Shown in pieces: positions 58,793-64,000 of a DNA stretch of 64,000 bases (the stretch's first letter is position 1; every line of letters starts with the position of its first letter). The stretch is from Candidatus Aenigmatarchaeota archaeon. GTDB lineage: Archaea; Aenigmatarchaeota; Aenigmatarchaeia; QMZP01; QMZT01. Under the pieces are notes generated by a model. It saw only the letters and a program-made list of their open reading frames with translations, was not told the DNA's origin and ran no database searches. The DNA lies in assembly GCA_016932735.1 (NCBI GenBank), contig JAFGCI010000004.1, positions 60,711-124,710 on the forward strand, given 5' to 3'. A program made the translations under genes and the position numbers.

Positions 58793-60055
58793 ATGTCAAA
58801 ACTAGCACCGGCATCGATAAAATACGTTATAAAAGCGACAATTTCAGCAAAAGGTATAATAGAGAAGCCGGACGTAATAGGAGCCATATTCGGTCAGACA
58901 GAAGGTCTGCTCGGATCCGATTTGGATTTGAGGGAGCTCCAGAGAACAGGAAGAATAGGAAGAATAGAAGTTAACATAAAATCAGAAAGGGGATCCGCAA
59001 CCGGCGAAATAATAATACCATCTTCACTGGATTCGGCGGAAACAGCCCTGATTGCAGCAACAATGGAGACAATAGACAGGGTAGGGCCATGCACGGCAAA
59101 AATATCCCTGGAAACCGTCGAAGATACAAGATCTGCAAAGAGGAAGTTTGTGGTTGAAAAGGCAAAGGAGATACTGAGAAAGCTAATAAGCGAAGGTGTC
59201 CCTGATATAACGGAAATTTCAGAAGAGATAAAGGAAGCCGTAAGAGTAGATGAAGTCACATCATATCAAGGGCTGCCATGCGGACCCAATATGCTCGATT
59301 CTGATAATGTGATAATAGTAGAAGGCAGGGCAGACGTTGTCAATCTATTAAAGTTTGGCATAAGGAACACACTAGCAATTGAAGGAACATCTATACCCCC
59401 AGTCGTCGTGAAGATATGCCAGCAGAAAGTGGCAACCGTATTTTTCGATGGTGACAGAGGCGGTGAACTTAACATGAAGGCTCTTCTGGAAGTCGCAGAT
59501 ATTGATTTCATCACAACAGCTCCGAAAGGAACAGAAGTTGAAGAGTTATCTAAAAAGGAAGTTTACAAGGCCCTTAGAGATAAGATATCTATTGAACAAT
59601 ACAAACTAGAGAATAGGGAATTATATAGCAACAATGCCAATGAAATTGATAGAAATTCACGTGAAAAATCAAAAATAACAAAAACACAGCCAAAGAAAGA
59701 CTACAGAGCAATTGTTAAGAAGGAAGTAACGGAAAAAGAAGCAAAAAAAGAGTCTTTACCGGAAAGGGAATTCGAATTGTTCTCAAAAACGCTCGATGAT
59801 ATAATAGGTACAAGGGCTGCGTGTATATTTGATGCGGAATACAATATTTTGGGTAAGGTTCCCGTGAAGGAGATTGATTCCGTTTTAAAGAGCATAGAAA
59901 ATCCGCATGCAGTGGTTTTTGACGGCAGTGCGGATTCAGAACTTGCCGGATTGGCTAGGGCCCGTGGCGTGAAATATCTGGTTGGCATGAAAAAAGATAA
60001 CGTAACATCTTCACAGGTAATAATATTGTCAAAGGAAGATTTCAAGAAGAATTAA
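58793..60055 (+). CDS. dnaG: Archaeal DnaG primase-like protein
   Basis: AKGIIEKPDVIGAIFGQTEGLLG, TOPRIM VIIVEGRADVVNLLKFGIRNTLAIEGT, FDGDRGGEL; aggagg SD-like element upstream. Confidence 0.93.
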   Translation: MSKLAPASIKYVIKATISAKGIIEKPDVIGAIFGQTEGLLGSDLDLRELQRTGRIGRIEVNIKSERGSATGEIIIPSSLDSAETALIAATMETIDRVGPCTAKISLETVEDTRSAKRKFVVEKAKEILRKLISEGVPDITEISEEIKEAVRVDEVTSYQGLPCGPNMLDSDNVIIVEGRADVVNLLKFGIRNTLAIEGTSIPPVVVKICQQKVATVFFDGDRGGELNMKALLEVADIDFITTAPKGTEVEELSKKEVYKALRDKISIEQYKLENRELYSNNANEIDRNSREKSKITKTQPKKDYRAIVKKEVTEKEAKKESLPEREFELFSKTLDDIIGTRAACIFDAEYNILGKVPVKEIDSVLKSIENPHAVVFDGSADSELAGLARARGVKYLVGMKKDNVTSSQVIILSKEDFKKN

Positions 60056-60078
60056 AGGCGTGAGTATTTATCAATTCT

Positions 60079-60459
60079 TCACGTCATTATTTCAATTTCA
60101 TTTTTGTTCGGTATTATTTCAATCTGACTTTCATATTTCTTTACTTCACCTCTCAATTTTAACAATGTGCCTCTTTCTATCTTGTTCCTAAATTCATTTC
60201 CAACAGAATTAACTGTTTCGTTCCAAATAACAACTCTTATTGTTCCTGTCTCGTCTTTTAAAGTTATGAATATGTGACCTTTATTAAAATTCATTTCATC
60301 AATGAAGCCCATAGTAGTTATTATTGAGCCAATATCTTTCTCCCCTATTTCACAGATTTTTACATAGTCTTGACCTATATTCACAGAGACAAAATAAAGA
60401 AACACCAAACCGATTATAGAACCAGCCAATGTTATTTTCTTTAGACTAGATTCTTTCAT
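60079..60459 (-). CDS. Membrane-anchored OB-fold protein
   Basis: N-terminal TM helix then OB fold GFIDEMNFNKGHIFITLKDETGTIRVVIWNETV. Confidence 0.65.
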   Translation of the reverse strand: MKESSLKKITLAGSIIGLVFLYFVSVNIGQDYVKICEIGEKDIGSIITTMGFIDEMNFNKGHIFITLKDETGTIRVVIWNETVNSVGNEFRNKIERGTLLKLRGEVKKYESQIEIIPNKNEIEIMT

Positions 60460-60511
60460 ATTAAATCAATAACTGCTTCATTTATATTAATTTCAGATTT
60501 GTGAAATAAAT

Positions 60512-61660
60512 GTGAAGTTATTTAAAGTTTATGAGTTCTTAATGAATATTATGAAAAAACATGAAGATGTGATCCTTTTTGGGTGGAATGAGAACCCTTT
60601 CACATTCAAAATACTTCCCGATATTTTTATAGGGTATGAAAATGAGATACAGTCTATACTGTCAGGTATCAAAGGAAACAGTAAAGTGACAATTATATTA
60701 GGCCCCACAGGTTCTGGTAAGACTACATTACTCAAACATTTAATAAAAAATAAACTCTCCTCAAAAAATATTCTATATCTCCCAAAACCTCCCAGAGACC
60801 CTGCAGATTTAGTGAATATTCTAATGAACTTCACGAAAAATAGTATATTTAGAAAATTACTTTCACGTAAAAAGGACGTGAATTTATATAACATCGCTGA
60901 TTACATGAACTCGAAAATAAAAAACGGGCATGTTCTTTTGGTAATAGATGAAGCAAATGAGTCAACAACAGAAACAATGGAATGGTTAAGAACTTTATCG
61001 GATCAGATAACGAATATGACTCTAGTTATGGCTGGCCTACCCGTACTCGAAAATAAGATGAAATCTGAATTAGAGACCTTTTACAGGAGAATTGATAACT
61101 CAGTAAAGTTAACAAACCTTAACCAGATGGAGACAAGAGAATTGATCAAAAGAAGAATAGAACGGGCAGGAGGCGAAGGTCTGAAGCCCTTTACACCAAG
61201 GATGGTTGACATGATATACGAAAAAACCGGCGGCTTCCCGAGGGAAATTCTGAGGATGTGCAATTCTTATGTGAATGAGGCAATTAAGAAAAATATAACA
61301 ATGATAGACGTTGACCTCAAATCTGATATTGAAGACGTGAAAGAACATAGTGTCGTTAGAAATGCTCCCGCTTTCAGAAGGCAGGAAAGCAAAACTGTTT
61401 ATGATTCAATCGAAGAGATGCCTCAGAAACAAAAAGATATCATTGATATACTCAGTTCCCACATCAAAGGACTCACGCCAACCGAAATTGTCAGTAAAAT
61501 GAACCTGAAAAGTTATAAAAACAGAGACAATGCAATAAGGTCTGTTAATAATATCCTCAGAAGAATGGGAGATGAGGGCTCTGTTATAAGGGAGAGAAGA
61601 GGAAAGGCATATAAATATTCGCTTTCCGGAAAGCTCAGAACAGCAACAGTCAAATCCTGA
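60512..61660 (+). CDS. AAA+ ATPase with C-terminal winged-helix domain
   Basis: IILGPTGSGKTTLLKHL, HVLLVIDEANESTTE, GGFPREILRMC, wHTH-like C-terminus. Confidence 0.75.
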   Translation: MKLFKVYEFLMNIMKKHEDVILFGWNENPFTFKILPDIFIGYENEIQSILSGIKGNSKVTIILGPTGSGKTTLLKHLIKNKLSSKNILYLPKPPRDPADLVNILMNFTKNSIFRKLLSRKKDVNLYNIADYMNSKIKNGHVLLVIDEANESTTETMEWLRTLSDQITNMTLVMAGLPVLENKMKSELETFYRRIDNSVKLTNLNQMETRELIKRRIERAGGEGLKPFTPRMVDMIYEKTGGFPREILRMCNSYVNEAIKKNITMIDVDLKSDIEDVKEHSVVRNAPAFRRQESKTVYDSIEEMPQKQKDIIDILSSHIKGLTPTEIVSKMNLKSYKNRDNAIRSVNNILRRMGDEGSVIRERRGKAYKYSLSGKLRTATVKS

Positions 61661-61720
61661 TATATGATATTTAAAAAGCTTTATACCATATAAACAATAT
61701 CTAATGGGGAGGTTATAATT

Positions 61721-61981
61721 ATGGACGAAAGATTAAGGAGCAAGAAACTCGTTGGCAAGATTCTTATTTCAGAAGAGTCCGGGAAGAAATTCGGTACAGT
61801 GGGGGATGTCGACTTCATAACAGAATCGGGCGAACTAATAAATCTCGTTCTTGTCGAATCAACAAAGCATACTGTAGATTTAAGCCTGCGTGAAGATGAA
61901 AGAGGAAGGGTTCTGGTTCCATTTTCAGCGGTTAAGTCTGTAGGCGATTTCATCATAGTTTCTGAAAAAGACATTATATAA
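61721..61981 (+). CDS. PRC-barrel domain protein
   Basis: LVGKILISEESGKKFGTVGDVDFITESGELINLVL. Confidence 0.8.
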   Translation: MDERLRSKKLVGKILISEESGKKFGTVGDVDFITESGELINLVLVESTKHTVDLSLREDERGRVLVPFSAVKSVGDFIIVSEKDII

Positions 61982-62015
61982 CCGCTTTTTATTCCTCTTT
62001 TTCCAATTTATTTAT

Positions 62016-62324
62016 ATGTCTAGGTCTTTCTATAGAAGCACTGTAAACAACATAATAAAGATATTTAATGTACTAAAAAAAGCCGAAGAAGACAGTGAAA
62101 TGATGACCATCTCGAAAATAGCCTCAATTACAGGAATTCATAAATGGAGCGTTTCGAGAACAATAGACCTCTATATGTCATCTTTTGTTGAAATCACAGT
62201 GCCTGAGCATCTCGAAGACGTCGGGTTACAACTGAAGATAGTGAGATTGAAGGACCCTGACACAAAAATTGAACAGGTATCCAACTACATAAAGATGTCA
62301 AAAAATTTAGAAACGGAGATTTAA
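62016..62324 (+). CDS. Small winged-helix/HTH protein
   Basis: MTISKIASITGIHKWSVSRTIDLYMS helix-turn-helix. Confidence 0.6.
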   Translation: MSRSFYRSTVNNIIKIFNVLKKAEEDSEMMTISKIASITGIHKWSVSRTIDLYMSSFVEITVPEHLEDVGLQLKIVRLKDPDTKIEQVSNYIKMSKNLETEI

Positions 62325-63256
62325 TCTGTTATACCGTCTGCAGTAACCCGGAAGATAGTCTCCCCGTCAGGTAATGAAGGCGCATCAACCAGCTTAACTA
62401 TTCTTTTGTCTTCTTTGCTCTTTCTTAGATAAAGTCTGAACGTCGATCCGTGACCTATTATATTGCCCCCTATAGGAGAAGTTGGGTCTCCGAAAAGTAT
62501 AGCCGGGTTCGACATTACCTGGTTTGTAATGAAAACGGCTAAATTGTGCACATCTGAAAGTTTCTTAAGGTCGCTTAAATGCCTGTTCAGTTTCTGCTGC
62601 CTGTTTGCCAAAGTTCCACGACCAGTATATTCGGAACGGAATGCACCGGTCACAGAATCAACTATGACCAGCTTTATTTTCTCCTTTCGGGCTATTTCTT
62701 CCGCCTTCTCAACCAGGACAATCTGGTGATCTGAGTTGTATGCCCTTGCGACAAAAATATTCTCCAGAGCAGCTTCGGGGTCAAGTCCTGCGCCCATCGC
62801 CATCTGTTTTATCCTTTCAGGACGGAAAGTCTGTTCCGTATCTATGAATATTGCCTTTCCTCCAAGCCCGCCATCATCTTCTCCCATCTGAACATTGACA
62901 GCTAACTGATGGGCAAGCTGGGACTTGCCTGAACCAAAAGCTCCGTAAGCCTCTGTTATGGCCTGCGTTTCTATGCCTCCGCCTATGAGGTCATCGAGGG
63001 CTTTTGAGCCTGTTGTTATCCTGCCTATCTTGGTTCGTCTTTCCATTGCCTCTGTTCCCGTTTCAAAGCCCATGTTAAGTTTCTCTCTTGCGGAAAGAAT
63101 GACCTTATTTGCAGTATCTTCACCGAGACCGGTTGCTTCCATTATCTCGCCTGCAGAAGATGCAGCAATTGTCATATAATTATCAAAACCGGCTTCTATG
63201 AGCTTTTCAGCGGTTTTAGGACCAACGCCAGACAATTCTTTAATATCATCAGCCAT
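62321..63256 (-). CDS. radA: DNA repair and recombination protein RadA
   Basis: N-terminal HhH domain, EAYGAFGSGKSQLAHQLAVN, FRSEYTGRGTLANRQQKLNRHL. Confidence 0.95.
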   Translation of the reverse strand: MADDIKELSGVGPKTAEKLIEAGFDNYMTIAASSAGEIMEATGLGEDTANKVILSAREKLNMGFETGTEAMERRTKIGRITTGSKALDDLIGGGIETQAITEAYGAFGSGKSQLAHQLAVNVQMGEDDGGLGGKAIFIDTEQTFRPERIKQMAMGAGLDPEAALENIFVARAYNSDHQIVLVEKAEEIARKEKIKLVIVDSVTGAFRSEYTGRGTLANRQQKLNRHLSDLKKLSDVHNLAVFITNQVMSNPAILFGDPTSPIGGNIIGHGSTFRLYLRKSKEDKRIVKLVDAPSLPDGETIFRVTADGITD

Positions 63257-63269
63257 ACATTGCACCTCT

Positions 63270-64000
63270 TCACATTATTTTGTTAATCTTTTCAATTTCC
63301 CCAATCATCTCATGAGACCGGATTTCTGAATCGATTTCCTCAACCTCATTAGCTATGAATTCAATATTCCCGCTGAAATCGTTCTCCTTCACCGAACCCC
63401 TCAAAGATAAATGCTTACCCAAAACATCAGAAGAATCATAAATTGTCAAAGGATCCTTTGATTTTTCTATTAACTTTTTAATATCATCCCCAGTCTTTCC
63501 AAGAACCCTTTCTGCATTTTCCTTAAACATGATAGTCCTTATGTTTCCATAACCATCATCAATTATCCCGGAAAGAAGCAAAGCGAATTTTGGGTTGGTC
63601 TCTCCGCACGATTTACAAAGCCACTTATCGTTCATTTTTTCAACCTTTCCTTCACACTTTTCACATACCTCATAATATGGCTTTCTTTTAAAAATCTGAA
63701 TTATTCTACCTTTGATTCTCACTCTGTCACCCGCTTTAAGGTTGTTAATCGTCTTTTCCTGGACTGCCGTGCTGAAAGATACGGCCCTTGCGCTGACTGG
63801 CAGGTTTATACCCAGATCCTTTATTTTTTCAATTTTTCCCCTTTTACCTAGACGAAGCTCTGCGTTGCCAAGGTTATCCTCTTTTGAGAGCATTTTTGTA
63901 ATTTTCACAGTATCGCCCTCTTTGATACAAAATTCATGGAATCTCTCTATTTCATCATTCCAGATAGACAGCCTTATTATACCAGTCTCGTCGCCTAAAA
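63270..64000 (-). CDS. Replication protein A / ssDNA-binding OB-fold protein, truncated by window end
   Basis: Zinc finger CEKCEGKVEKMNDKWLCKSCGE plus OB folds; frame remains open upstream to the window end (GDETGIIRLSIWNDEIERFHEFCIKEGDTVKITKM). Confidence 0.85.
   Translation of the reverse strand, partial: LGDETGIIRLSIWNDEIERFHEFCIKEGDTVKITKMLSKEDNLGNAELRLGKRGKIEKIKDLGINLPVSARAVSFSTAVQEKTINNLKAGDRVRIKGRIIQIFKRKPYYEVCEKCEGKVEKMNDKWLCKSCGETNPKFALLLSGIIDDGYGNIRTIMFKENAERVLGKTGDDIKKLIEKSKDPLTIYDSSDVLGKHLSLRGSVKENDFSGNIEFIANEVEEIDSEIRSHEMIGEIEKINKIM

Noticed and set aside
1-64000. CRISPR arrays, rRNA genes, IS elements or prophage
   Set aside because: No regularly spaced repeats, rRNA core motifs, transposase DDE motifs or phage structural genes were recognised by reading.

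Overview
The window is a gene-dense archaeal chromosome segment with about 50 credible CDSs on both strands. The lineage is archaeal, euryarchaeal-like or DPANN-like, but I cannot place it further from sequence alone. Housekeeping content includes: information processing (TFS, RpoL, PolB, a PolD small-subunit-like gene, Orc1/Cdc6, Hjc, DnaG, RadA, RPA, thermosome, NAC, L1/L10/L12, AlaRS, CCA transferase, Dph2); mevalonate and lipid genes (HMG-CoA synthase/thiolase/DUF35, class II HMG-CoA reductase, geranylgeranyl reductase); SecDF; N-glycosylation (AglB, a GPT/MraY-like transferase, two sugar-modifying enzymes); and Trk K+ uptake. The main points for follow-up are: (1) a minus-strand tRNA, best read as tRNA-Ile(UAU), interrupted by three introns in the D-loop, anticodon loop and T-loop, two of which share a 9-nt element; (2) a shrunken DP1-like PolD subunit whose phosphodiesterase motifs are missing, between a metallophosphatase and orc1/cdc6, with an origin-like region on the other side of cdc6; (3) a 711-bp unit with a LAGLIDADG-like ORF lacking catalytic acids, bounded by a perfect 42-bp direct repeat that overlaps the 3' end of a TctA-like gene; (4) an acs / AcuC-like deacetylase / PatZ-like acetyltransferase / MFS cluster that looks like an acetyl-CoA synthetase acetylation switch; (5) four tandem paralogous lipoproteins next to pilin-like genes; (6) a trkH gene broken by a single in-frame TAG. 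No CRISPR array, rRNA or IS element was recognised.
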